A DNA stretch of 64,000 bases, from positions 1-64,000 of the forward strand of contig NZ_QOLD01000098.1 of NCBI RefSeq assembly GCF_003333305.1, read 5' to 3'. This DNA comes from Candidatus Colwellia aromaticivorans. GTDB lineage: Bacteria > Pseudomonadota > Gammaproteobacteria > Enterobacterales > Alteromonadaceae. Positions 26,332 to 34,651 of the stretch are shown piece by piece (position 1 is the stretch's first letter; every line of letters starts with the position of its first letter). Under the pieces are notes generated by a model. It was not told the DNA's origin and ran no database searches. It was given only the letters and a program-made list of their open reading frames with translations. The translations under genes and the position numbers were made by a program.

Positions 26332-27921
26332 TTAAAATATCCTTTTAAGTGGTGCTTGAATAGCGTCAGGAAATAAAAAATAACTCATAATCATCATCAA
26401 TAGACAAAGCAACAATAAGTTGGAGCCAATAAAAATCAACGTTTTTCTTCTATGCCATTTTTGTAAGCCTAAGTTTTTATTGGCAGATACTACACCAAAT
26501 ATAGGAACACCCGTTGCTTTGTTTAATTGAAAGGTTGAGGTAGCAACCGGAGTTATCTGGCTCATTAGCAAGGACAAAGCAAGACCAACACCAACACCTA
26601 ATACTGCCACCATACCAAAGAATACAAATCTATCTGGACCTGAAGGTGCAGATGCAGCTCTTGGCGGATCGAGTACTTTAAATTGAATTTTCTCAGTTGT
26701 TTCATCTGCTTGTTGAGCTAATAGAGCGGTCTCTTTGCGTGAAAGTAAGCCTTCGTATTTTCCTTTGGTAATTCCATAACCTCGATTAAGCGCAACTAAC
26801 TCTGCTTCAATTTCGGGCAAGGAGTGAATTCTACTTTCAAGATTCTGTACACGTTCACGGTAGTTATTCACCCTAACCGTTAAGGATGCTGCTTCATTTT
26901 CAAGGCTATTTACTTGGATTTTCATCTCTTGATAAACAGGGTTTTTATCAATTGATGATTGTGGTTTTTCGCCAGCTGCACTGATGGATTTATAGTATTG
27001 TTCTATTTCAGAAGCTCTCTGTTTCTTTAAACTATCAATTCTGCTTGTGACTTGTTTCACATCTGGGTGGTTATTTGTATATCTAAGTTGTAGCTCATCG
27101 AGCTGTGCTTCTAACTGGGTTATTCTTCCGTCAAAAGAAGTTGTTACAGAACTATTGCTTTGTACTGAATTTGAAAATAATCCAAAAACAGGTTCTTCAC
27201 CAACCAATTGTGCTTTTGCAGAAGCCAAGCGAGTTTCAACTTCTTTAAGCTGAAGCTCTGCTTCTTGTAATCTGTTTTTTTCGCTTTTTAAATTGCTATA
27301 AAAGCCACCAGATTGACCTGGTAAAATTCCACTGTACTTTTGTTTAAAATCAGTTAAACGGGCTTCTGCAGCGCTTAATCTATTTTCATATTCATTTAAT
27401 TGTGCGTTTAAAAATTTTTGGGCACTATCAGAGTCGCTTCGAGTTTCGCCTAAAGTATTTTCAATAAATACGGTTAGTGCAGACTGAACAATGCTTTTTG
27501 CCATTTCAGCGTTTTTATTTTTAATACTCAGCGTGTAAATGTTTTCTCGTCCTGCAGCAGATATTTTTATATTATTTTTTAGGCTTTTTATTATGGACTC
27601 ATACTGCTCAGGGGTAGTTGCTTGCACATCTAAATCAGTCATGCGAGAAATTCGTTCTAAATTAGGCCGACTTAATAAGGTTTTTACCATTAAACGAATT
27701 TGAGTGTTGGGGTTGGTTTCAACGGTTAGGCCACGTAATAAAGGACGTAATAAAGATTGAGTATCTACATAAACTCTTGCTTGAGACTGATACACATCAG
27801 GCATTTCAGCAACAAAGTACCAACCAAGTGGGCAGATAAGCCACGTGGATATAATAATATATCTACGTTTTATCCAAATTCCTTTTAGATAATCAATTAT
27901 CTCTTTGAGTATTTCTTGCAT
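26332..27921 (-). CDS. XrtA-system polysaccharide chain-length determinant (Wzz/GNVR)
   Basis: A 529-residue inner-membrane co-polymerase. It has transmembrane helix 1 at about residues 20-38, a Wzz domain (SQARVYVDTQSLLRPLLRG), long periplasmic coiled coils (about 170-400) with the GNVR-like segment ALNRGYGITKGKYEGLL, helix 2 near 430-450, and an extra helix near the end (SNLLLLCLLMMIMSYFLF). It sets chain length with the tyrosine kinase encoded next and couples to the export lipoprotein upstream. In XrtA loci kinase and co-polymerase are separate proteins, as here. Confidence 0.9.
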   Translation of the reverse strand: MQEILKEIIDYLKGIWIKRRYIIISTWLICPLGWYFVAEMPDVYQSQARVYVDTQSLLRPLLRGLTVETNPNTQIRLMVKTLLSRPNLERISRMTDLDVQATTPEQYESIIKSLKNNIKISAAGRENIYTLSIKNKNAEMAKSIVQSALTVFIENTLGETRSDSDSAQKFLNAQLNEYENRLSAAEARLTDFKQKYSGILPGQSGGFYSNLKSEKNRLQEAELQLKEVETRLASAKAQLVGEEPVFGLFSNSVQSNSSVTTSFDGRITQLEAQLDELQLRYTNNHPDVKQVTSRIDSLKKQRASEIEQYYKSISAAGEKPQSSIDKNPVYQEMKIQVNSLENEAASLTVRVNNYRERVQNLESRIHSLPEIEAELVALNRGYGITKGKYEGLLSRKETALLAQQADETTEKIQFKVLDPPRAASAPSGPDRFVFFGMVAVLGVGVGLALSLLMSQITPVATSTFQLNKATGVPIFGVVSANKNLGLQKWHRRKTLIFIGSNLLLLCLLMMIMSYFLFPDAIQAPLKRIF

Positions 27922-28050
27922 TCTTCGGTTTAACTCCAGACTTCAAAAATTTTTAATGTTGAGCATTTTATTAAAATGCATTGGCATCATCGAGGTTTTT
28001 GTCGAGGATCTAGTTGTGGTGTTCAGTTTTTAAATTCTAGCCTACTACGC

Positions 28051-28689
28051 TTAAAACCAAGCTTCAGGAACGATGATAATATCTCCTGGAAGCATATCAA
28101 TGTTGGCACTAATTTCACCATCTTTTATTAATTCATCAATCATAATGTTGTATTGTTTTTGTTGGCCATTTTCTATTCTAACTAAAACAGCACCATTTCC
28201 GTCAGCAAATTCTGTTAAACCACCCACTTGAATCATGACATCCAACAACGTCATGTGCTGAGTATAACTAATTGCTTTTGGATTGGCGGCTTCACCAATA
28301 ATACGTATTTGTTCGCTAAAAGGGCCAACGAAGCCACCTACCGTTACGGTAACGATAGGGTCGCGTAAATAAGTAGCCAAAATTTCTTCAATTGAACGTG
28401 CCAATTCTGTTGGTGTTTTACCAGTGACAGGAATATCTTCTACTAATGAGGTGGTAATCATGCCATCAGGACGAACAGTGAAGGAACCCGACACTTCAGG
28501 ATTACGCCAGACAAAAATATTAAGAGAATCACCAGCACCAATCAGGTACCTGTATGAATTGATGTCAGTAGTATTAGATGGGTGCAATGTTGCTGTTGGT
28601 AAATTATTAGAAGTCGAGCAGGCAGAAATGATTTGCACTAAAAGCAAAGCAACGACTACTTTCAGTGACTTGGTAATTTTTATATCCAT
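28051..28689 (-). CDS. XrtA/PEP-CTERM polysaccharide export lipoprotein (Wza-like)
   Basis: A 212-residue outer-membrane lipoprotein. The signal peptide ends in a lipobox ISAC with Cys24. It continues with the Poly_export domain (YRYLIGAGDSLNIFVWRNPEVSGSFTVRPDG, about residues 45-130) and an SLBB domain (QIRIIGEAANPKAISY onward). It is shorter than E. coli Wza and lacks its C-terminal helix, as is usual for the XrtA type; the barrel protein at 23946 may supply the pore. First gene of the minus-strand operon, 129 bp from the chain-length gene and divergent from the priming glycosyltransferase. Confidence 0.9.
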   Translation of the reverse strand: MDIKITKSLKVVVALLLVQIISACSTSNNLPTATLHPSNTTDINSYRYLIGAGDSLNIFVWRNPEVSGSFTVRPDGMITTSLVEDIPVTGKTPTELARSIEEILATYLRDPIVTVTVGGFVGPFSEQIRIIGEAANPKAISYTQHMTLLDVMIQVGGLTEFADGNGAVLVRIENGQQKQYNIMIDELIKDGEISANIDMLPGDIIIVPEAWF

Positions 28690-28853
28690 GGTTCCTACCT
28701 TTTAATATCAAAATTTATTTTTAATTCAGCTGCTGATTGTATTGTATTTTTTTCTGAGATGCACACATTTTAACAACCGTAAATAAAACGTTAACTTTAC
28801 AAGTATTTTTGTTAGAATCATTCCTTTGTTTTATGTGTTTACAATCTATCTAT

Positions 28854-28881
28854 TTTACTATTAATTATGCTTTAATATAAT
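28854..28881 (+). promoter_or_regulatory. Sigma-70-type promoter of the priming glycosyltransferase
   Basis: TTTACT (28854-28859) and a perfect TATAAT (28876-28881) are separated by 16 bp. Transcription from about 28888 would leave a very short leader before the ATG at 28905. The intervening and flanking sequence is AT-rich, so chance matches are possible. Confidence 0.4.
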
Positions 28882-28904
28882 TTATCAAGGAAACTAGTCT
28901 CATT

Positions 28905-30308
28905 ATGTCTAGCCCGAATTTTAAAGACTTACCGCTAGCCAATAAGACTCTGATTATCATTGAGTTTATTTTGCTGGTTGTCGCATTGCCATCGGCTCTT
29001 TATTTAAATGATTTCATTTCATTTATCAGTGTTACTCCAATTACTGATAATTATTTATTTGTTTATTCCCTCGTTTTTGCCCTAGTGAATCAATTGAGTT
29101 CTTTAGCATTGGGCTTGTATAACTCCAAGCTGAGAGTGAATTTTCGTGGTGTCATTCGCCGATTGCTAATGTGTGTTGCGGTAGCCTTTTTTATTTTAAC
29201 CATGATAAACCCTTTTTATGGTGAGCAAGTTTTGCCGATTGAGATATTAGCACTTGCTTCTTTAGTGAGCTTTATTGTTATCAGTTCTTTCCGCTATTTC
29301 ACTTTCCAAGTTGACTTTTTTGGGTTTAATAAACGAGTGGTTTTAGTACTTGGTTCAGGTGAGCGAGCTTCTATCATTGAAAGAAGAATGCGCCGTGATG
29401 TTGATAGGCAAAATTTTTCTGTGCATGGCTACGTTATTATGGACGGTGATTTAGAAGAAGGTATTAAAGAAGAAACGCGTATAACGCTTGAAGGCTCACT
29501 GGTTAATTATGCGCTAGAACATTGTATTGATGAAATTGTAGTTGCCAGTGATGAGCGACGTAATAATTTACCGGTAGATGAATTGTTTGCATGTAAGATT
29601 CGTGGTGTCGAAATCACCGAAATTTTAGACTTTATCGAACGTGAAACGGGGCAAATAGCGGTAAACCTTATTTATCCTAGTTGGGTGATTTATTCTAATG
29701 GCTTTGCCTCGATCAATCATTTGCGAAACTCTTTAGATTGGATTTTTAATGCCGCTATGACGATAGTACTTTTTATTATCACTTGGCCTGTGATGCTGAT
29801 TACTATTATTATTATGAAACTTGATGAAGGCTTGCGTGCTCCTATTTTTTATTATCAAGAACGGGTAGGTCTTGATGGAGAACCGTTTAATATTATTAAG
29901 TTTAGAAGTATGCGCCTTGATGCCGAAGAATTTGGTGCGCAAATGGCGAGCGAAGGTGATCCCAGAATTACTAGAATAGGTAATGTTCTGCGTAAATATC
30001 GTATTGATGAGTTACCACAAATGTACAATGTGATTCGTGGTAATATGGGCTTTGTTGGCCCTAGGCCTGAACGTCCTGAGTTTGTTCAAAGCTTAATTAA
30101 AAATATTCCTTATTATAATGAACGCCATAATGTTAAACCAGGTTTAACCGGTTGGGCACAATTAAAGTACCCTTATGGTGCTACAGAGGCAGACTCATTA
30201 GAAAAATTGAAATATGATCTTTATTATATTAAGCATCGTAGTTTTTTATTAGATCTACTGATATTGATCAGAACGGTTGAAATTGTTTTGTTTGGTAAGG
30301 GGCGTTAA
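28905..30308 (+). CDS. XrtA-system priming sugar transferase
   Basis: A 467-residue polyprenyl-phosphate sugar-1-phosphate transferase that starts each repeat unit on undecaprenyl phosphate. N-terminal hydrophobic helices (residues 15-140) are followed by a CoA-binding-like Rossmann domain (RVVLVLGSGERA), a further helix (near 280) and the catalytic bacterial sugar transferase domain with YQERVGLDGEPFNIIKFRSM, RKYRIDELPQ and GFVGPRPERPEF. The family is specific to exosortase A loci. First gene of the long plus-strand series, likely driven by the promoter at 28854-28881. Confidence 0.93.
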   Translation: MSSPNFKDLPLANKTLIIIEFILLVVALPSALYLNDFISFISVTPITDNYLFVYSLVFALVNQLSSLALGLYNSKLRVNFRGVIRRLLMCVAVAFFILTMINPFYGEQVLPIEILALASLVSFIVISSFRYFTFQVDFFGFNKRVVLVLGSGERASIIERRMRRDVDRQNFSVHGYVIMDGDLEEGIKEETRITLEGSLVNYALEHCIDEIVVASDERRNNLPVDELFACKIRGVEITEILDFIERETGQIAVNLIYPSWVIYSNGFASINHLRNSLDWIFNAAMTIVLFIITWPVMLITIIIMKLDEGLRAPIFYYQERVGLDGEPFNIIKFRSMRLDAEEFGAQMASEGDPRITRIGNVLRKYRIDELPQMYNVIRGNMGFVGPRPERPEFVQSLIKNIPYYNERHNVKPGLTGWAQLKYPYGATEADSLEKLKYDLYYIKHRSFLLDLLILIRTVEIVLFGKGR

Positions 30309-30345
30309 TGATTTCTTACGATTATTCAACCTTTCTGCATAATCT

Positions 30346-30440
30346 GGGCAAGCGAGATGCTTCCGTTTATCCTGAGCTTGTCAAAGGATGGGCAAGCGAG
30401 ATGCTTCCGTTCATCCTGGGCTTGTCGAAGGAAGGGCAAG
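30346..30440 (+). repeat. Two 44-bp tandem repeats
   Basis: Units at 30346-30389 and 30390-30433 differ at only a few bases and are followed by the first 7 bp of a third unit. Each contains the widespread extragenic motif cctgagcttgtcaaagg or its variant. The last unit supplies the ribosome-binding site of the deacetylase gene at 30445. Confidence 0.85.
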
Positions 30441-30444
30441 TTGT

Positions 30445-31299
30445 ATGAATAGTATGTTAACAAAACAAGTGATGACTGTTGATGTTGAAGATTATTTCCA
30501 TGTTTCAGCATTCGAAAAAAATATCACACTCTCTGACTGGGCTAATTTAGAGTTAAGAGTTGAGCGAAATACCTATCGTTTACTTGAGTTGTTTGAGCAA
30601 CATAAAGTAAAAAGTACTTTTTTTACTTTGGGCTGGGTTGCTGAACGCTGTCCAAATTTAATTAAAGCTATTGTTGAACAAGGGCATGAGTTAGCTAGTC
30701 ATAGCTATGCACATCAACGAGCCTTCACTCAAACGCAACAAGAATTCCGTGATGACTTAGTTAAAAGTAAGCAAATTTTAGAAGATGCATCAGGACAAGC
30801 CATTATTGGTTACCGTGCGCCAAGTTTCTCTATAAATGATAGTAATACTTGGGTCTATGATATTTTAATGGAACTTGATTTTGAATATAGCTCAAGTACT
30901 TACCCTATCGAACATGATTTATACGGTGTGCCAAATTGGCCCCGTTTTAAGTATACCCGTCCAGAAAGTATTGACGGTAAAACTATCATTGAAATCCCTG
31001 TACCTACATCTCGAAAAGGTGATAAAAATATCGGTATAGGCGGCGGTGGTTATTTTCGTTTATATCCTTACTGGTTATCAAAAAAGCGTATTGACGGCTA
31101 TTTAAAAACTGAACAACAACCTTATAGTTTTTACTTTCATCCGTGGGAAATTGATCCACAACAACCGAAAGTGAAAGGTGCACCAATAAAATCAAAATTA
31201 CGCCATTACTTGAATTTATCTCGTATGGAAGGCAAGGTAGTACGCCTTCTAGAAGATTATCAATGGGACACGATGAAAAGTGTTTATTTGAATAAGTAA
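30445..31299 (+). CDS. XrtA-system polysaccharide deacetylase
   Basis: A NodB-type deacetylase that would remove acetyl groups from amino sugars of the polysaccharide or its lipid-linked unit. It shows the XrtA-specific start MTVDVEDYFHVSAFE (catalytic Asp and metal Asp), the metal-binding HSYAH motif (ELASHSYAHQ), GYRAPSFS, and a C-terminal FYFHPWEID box. No signal peptide, so it is cytoplasmic or peripheral. The upstream in-frame ATG at 30388 lies inside the tandem repeats and would add 19 repeat-encoded residues. The ATG at 30445 is used because AAGGAAGGG precedes it. Confidence 0.9.
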   Translation: MNSMLTKQVMTVDVEDYFHVSAFEKNITLSDWANLELRVERNTYRLLELFEQHKVKSTFFTLGWVAERCPNLIKAIVEQGHELASHSYAHQRAFTQTQQEFRDDLVKSKQILEDASGQAIIGYRAPSFSINDSNTWVYDILMELDFEYSSSTYPIEHDLYGVPNWPRFKYTRPESIDGKTIIEIPVPTSRKGDKNIGIGGGGYFRLYPYWLSKKRIDGYLKTEQQPYSFYFHPWEIDPQQPKVKGAPIKSKLRHYLNLSRMEGKVVRLLEDYQWDTMKSVYLNK

Positions 31300-31300
31300 T

Positions 31301-31430
31301 GGATCCTCGATCAGAGACCTCGAGGATGACGCGGTGGCAGTAAGCACTTCCGTCATTCCAGTGATGTTTTAGGCTGGAATCTATTGTTGTTTTGCGTCAT
31401 TCCAGTGGTGTTTAGGACTGGAATCCATTA
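31301..31430. repeat. Extragenic palindromic repeats, block A
   Basis: Three adjacent hairpin units. The first (31303-31327) has an 8-bp stem atcctcga/tcgaggat. The second (31355-31380) has attccag/ctggaat, and the third (31398-31424) is a near copy of the second. They belong to two recurring repeat types, a cctcga type and an attccag type, found through the window. Confidence 0.85.
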
Positions 31431-31478
31431 ACTAAAGAGATATACTTAGTACTATTAAACGAATCAAGGATGATAATA

Positions 31479-31766
31479 ATGAAAGCCCCTGCGGTTTACA
31501 TTCTAGCAAGTAAGCGCAATGGTACATTATATATTGGAGTCACAAGCGACTTAATAAGAAGAGTTTGGCAACATAAAAATAACGTAGTGGAAGGATTTAC
31601 CAGTAAGTATTATGTTCACCGATTAGTATATTTTGAACAATACGACAGTATCGTTGATGCTATTACACGTTAAAAGCAGTTAAAAGTTTGGCAGAGAAGC
31701 TGGAAAATAAGATTGATTGAGCAGAATAACCCGCAGTGGCGGGATTTATATTCTGAGATAGTATAG
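31479..31766 (+). pseudogene. GIY-YIG nuclease family protein, broken by one stop codon
   Basis: A small stand-alone GIY-YIG protein of about 95 residues. It begins VYILASKRNGTLYIGVTSDLIRRVWQHK, the nuclease core, and continues to LVYFEQYD. An in-frame TAA at 31671-31673 stands where homologues have Glu in ITREKQLK. The same frame then reads KQLKVWQRSWKIRLIEQNNPQWRDLY to a natural TAG at 31764, so a single base change (GAA to TAA) explains it. The ATG at 31479 has AAGG 9 nt upstream. Palindromic repeats flank it on both sides. The truncated product would keep the catalytic core, so residual function cannot be excluded. Confidence 0.8.
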
Positions 31767-31772
31767 AAAACT

Positions 31773-32010
31773 GGATCCTCGACAAGAAACTTCGAGGATG
31801 ACGTTGGATGAAATTTCGAGGTGACGTGGTAATAGACTTTATTGTCATTCGGGCGGTGTAGTTCTATCGTCATTCCAGTAGTGCTTTAAGCTGACGTCAC
31901 ACGGATGTGACTTATTAGAAAATGCAGGAGCATATTTTCCTGAATCCATTGTGATTTGTGATGTGTTGTTCTATCGTCATTCCAGAGGTGTATTAGGCTA
32001 GAATCCATAG
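31773..32010. repeat. Extragenic palindromic repeats, block B
   Basis: A cctcga-type hairpin at 31773-31803, attccag-type units near 31870 and 31977-32006, and between them a third type carrying ctgacgtcac and tgcaggagcatatttt. The third type recurs in blocks C, D and F. No ORF here is credible. Confidence 0.8.
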
Positions 32011-32094
32011 TCTAGCCAAATAGCCTTTCAATAAAATACTTTGGGGCAACATGGAAAAGTTGAAAATAATTGATAATTATAAGAGAACGGAAAC

Positions 32095-33147
32095 TTGACG
32101 AATAATTGTGAAATAAAAGCCTTATCGCCAACACAATTTACTTTGTGGGACGATTATGTAAAAGCTCACCAGCAAGGGAGTTTTTTTCATCTTAGCGGTT
32201 GGCAAAGGGTTATCGAACAGAGCTTCAATCATGCCTGTTATTTTTTATATGCTCAGAAAAATGGTAAGTTTTGCGGCGTTTTGCCTTTAGTTGAAGTGAA
32301 AAGCAAACTATTTGGTCATGCTTTAGTTTCTACGCCATTTTGTGTTTATGGTGGCGCGATTGCTGATTCTTCGGAAGTAGTTCGCCAGTTAGAAGGTGAA
32401 GCCTGTCGGCTAGCTGAAAAGCTTGGCGTTGATTACCTTGAGCTGAGATATAAAGAAAAACAAGAATCTGATCTACTATTAAAACAAGCACACAGTACTT
32501 TTGGTTGTGAAATTGCTGAAGATAGCGACAAAATTCTAGCCTCAATTAAGAAAAAACAGCGTGCTGTTATTCGTCATTCCTTAAAAAATGAACTTTCTTA
32601 TTCTATTAGTTCAACGGCTAAAGGTCAGGATTGTACTGATTTTTACCAACTACTTTCTACTAGCTACCGCAACTTAGGCACACCAATATTCACTAAACGT
32701 TATTTTGAAAATCTAATCGAAATCTTTGGTGATTGTAGTGATATTGCTGTTATTCGTGATAAATATAATCAGCCTTCCTCTGCAGTGATGAATTTTTACT
32801 TTAATGAACAGGTATCGCCTTATTATGGCGGCGGGAACGACAGTGCTCGTGGGTTGAAAAGTGCAGACTTTATGTATTATCAAGTAATGTGTCATGCACA
32901 AGAAAAAGGTAAAACCTGGTTTGACTTTGGTCGCAGTAAAAATGAAAGTGGCCCTTATAAATACAAAAAAAATTGGGGTATGGAGCCACAGCCACTGCAT
33001 TATTATTATCATTTGGTTAATGCAGATGAGTTACCAAACCTAAGTCCAAACAATCCTAAGTACAAAGTTTTTATCAAACTGTGGCAAAAGTTGCCGTTGA
33101 AAGTTAGCCAACTTATTGGTCCTTTTTTATCTAAGTATTTAGGATGA
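32095..33147 (+). CDS. FemAB-like XrtA/PEP-CTERM-associated protein
   Basis: A 350-residue protein with a double GNAT fold of the FemAB/aminoacyl-transferase type. Typical segments are SFFHLSGWQRVIEQSF (residues 27-42), LPLVEVKSKLFG, and the C-terminal GGNDSARGLKSADFMYYQVM and FDFGRSK. FemAB enzymes attach amino acids from aminoacyl-tRNA to cell-wall precursors; in XrtA loci the role is unproven but may be aminoacylation of the glycan. TTG is used as start: an in-frame TAA lies 15 nt upstream, and no ATG occurs early in the frame. The gene follows the broken GIY-YIG gene and repeat block B, and precedes exosortase by 7 bp. Confidence 0.88.
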   Translation: MTNNCEIKALSPTQFTLWDDYVKAHQQGSFFHLSGWQRVIEQSFNHACYFLYAQKNGKFCGVLPLVEVKSKLFGHALVSTPFCVYGGAIADSSEVVRQLEGEACRLAEKLGVDYLELRYKEKQESDLLLKQAHSTFGCEIAEDSDKILASIKKKQRAVIRHSLKNELSYSISSTAKGQDCTDFYQLLSTSYRNLGTPIFTKRYFENLIEIFGDCSDIAVIRDKYNQPSSAVMNFYFNEQVSPYYGGGNDSARGLKSADFMYYQVMCHAQEKGKTWFDFGRSKNESGPYKYKKNWGMEPQPLHYYYHLVNADELPNLSPNNPKYKVFIKLWQKLPLKVSQLIGPFLSKYLG

Positions 33148-33154
33148 ACTTTCC

Positions 33155-34651
33155 ATGAATGATGTAACAAACACAAAAATGACTAATATCAATAGAAATA
33201 TAGCTATTTGTTTTACTATTTTTATAGTTTGGGGGCTTTCATTTTACAACACTATATTTTCAGCAGTGGAAATTTGGCAAAAATCAGATACATTTGCTCA
33301 CGGTTTTTTTATTCTCCCAATAGTTATATGGCTTTTTTCTAAAGAACGTGTTTTTTTGTGTTCTAGTATGGTGAAACCAAGTTCATTAGCATTATTTCCT
33401 TTCTTAGCAGCAGTTGTACTGTGGCTAATTGGCCAAGCTGCAGATATTAGCGTAGTAAGCCAATTTGCTAGCTTTGCATTACTGCCAATTTCTTTTTGGT
33501 TGATCTTTGGTAATACATTCGCTTGGAAATTAAAATTTCCTTTGTTTTTTGTTATGTTTTCGGTACCCATGGGGAATGAGTTGATCCCCATTTTACAAGA
33601 GGTAACTGCTGAGATAACGGTGTTTTTTATTAAGCTATCGGGTATTCCTGTTTATTATGAAGGGCTGTATATCACAATTCCTACTGGAGTTTTTGAAGTT
33701 GCGGTTGCTTGTTCTGGTATTCGCTATTTGATAGCAAGTGTGACGATAGGATGTTTATATGCACACCTTACCTATTCAACACTCAAAAAGCAGATCATTT
33801 TTATTATATTCGCCGCACTTGTTCCTATTTTAGCAAATGGAATTCGTGCATATTTGATTGTACTTATTGCCCATTTATCAGAATTGAAATATGCCACAGG
33901 TTTTGATCACTTGATATATGGTTGGTTGTTTTTTGGACTTGTTATTGGTTTGATGTTTTATATCGGTGGTTTTTGGGCAGAAAATAATGAAAAACAAAAT
34001 AATGCGGTGCAAGAGAACGACGGAAGCTTTACCTTTAAATTTTGGTTGATTCTCCCTATTTCCTCGTTGATTACTGCATTAATTTTAAATTTTAATATTG
34101 TTGAAACTGCCCCACCATCTTCACCCAAAACGGTTAATGTTTTTTTAGATTTTGAGGCTGTAGAGAATAATCCTTCTTGGGGCGTGAACTTTGATAACCC
34201 AATAGCAGAGTTTTTTGGAAAAAATGCTGATAATATCGAAATTTACACTGCAGCTTTTGCTCATCGACAAACTCAAGGTGAATTAATTTCATCTTCTAAT
34301 AAAACATATAATAATTCTCGTTGGTCAATTGTTAATCGTGACTCAGTAGATATTAACTACCAAGGTAATAATATTGTAGTCACTCATGAACAGATCGTGA
34401 CAGCAAGAGGGAGCATGAGGGATACTTATTATTGGTATCAAATTGATGGTAAAGTTATTAATAACCGATTAGAAGTTAAAGCAAAGCAAGCAATACTTAG
34501 TTTGTTAGGATCTAGTAGTATTGATTATGTCAATATTGTTTCATATGAACATGACGGAAAAGCATCAGAAAATGCGATGATAGAACAATGGTTAAAAGAT
34601 AACTTCGCTGCAATTGTATTAGCTAGCAATAACGATGAATTATTAAAATGA
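33155..34651 (+). CDS. xrtA: Exosortase A fused to an EpsI domain
   Basis: Inner-membrane transpeptidase-like enzyme that recognises PEP-CTERM tails, cleaves them and passes the protein to the surface. Eight or so helices occupy residues 15-275, with the catalytic triad visible as Cys186 (VACSGIRYL), Arg231 (NGIRAYLIV) and His252 (FDHLIYGW). A further helix near 295-310 leads to a periplasmic EpsI domain (about 315-498), which in many loci is a separate protein. AGGATG precedes the ATG. The likely substrate in this window is the protein at 18969-19676. The stop overlaps the next start (ATGA). Confidence 0.95.
   Translation: MNDVTNTKMTNINRNIAICFTIFIVWGLSFYNTIFSAVEIWQKSDTFAHGFFILPIVIWLFSKERVFLCSSMVKPSSLALFPFLAAVVLWLIGQAADISVVSQFASFALLPISFWLIFGNTFAWKLKFPLFFVMFSVPMGNELIPILQEVTAEITVFFIKLSGIPVYYEGLYITIPTGVFEVAVACSGIRYLIASVTIGCLYAHLTYSTLKKQIIFIIFAALVPILANGIRAYLIVLIAHLSELKYATGFDHLIYGWLFFGLVIGLMFYIGGFWAENNEKQNNAVQENDGSFTFKFWLILPISSLITALILNFNIVETAPPSSPKTVNVFLDFEAVENNPSWGVNFDNPIAEFFGKNADNIEIYTAAFAHRQTQGELISSSNKTYNNSRWSIVNRDSVDINYQGNNIVVTHEQIVTARGSMRDTYYWYQIDGKVINNRLEVKAKQAILSLLGSSSIDYVNIVSYEHDGKASENAMIEQWLKDNFAAIVLASNNDELLK

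Noticed and set aside
30326-30511. 61-residue minus-strand ORF over the tandem repeats
   Set aside because: It is antisense to the repeat and the deacetylase start; the QAQDERKH-like peptide is the known translation of this extragenic repeat.
31663-31873. Two overlapping minus-strand ORFs of about 65 residues
   Set aside because: They are antisense to the broken GIY-YIG gene and block B and have no start signal.
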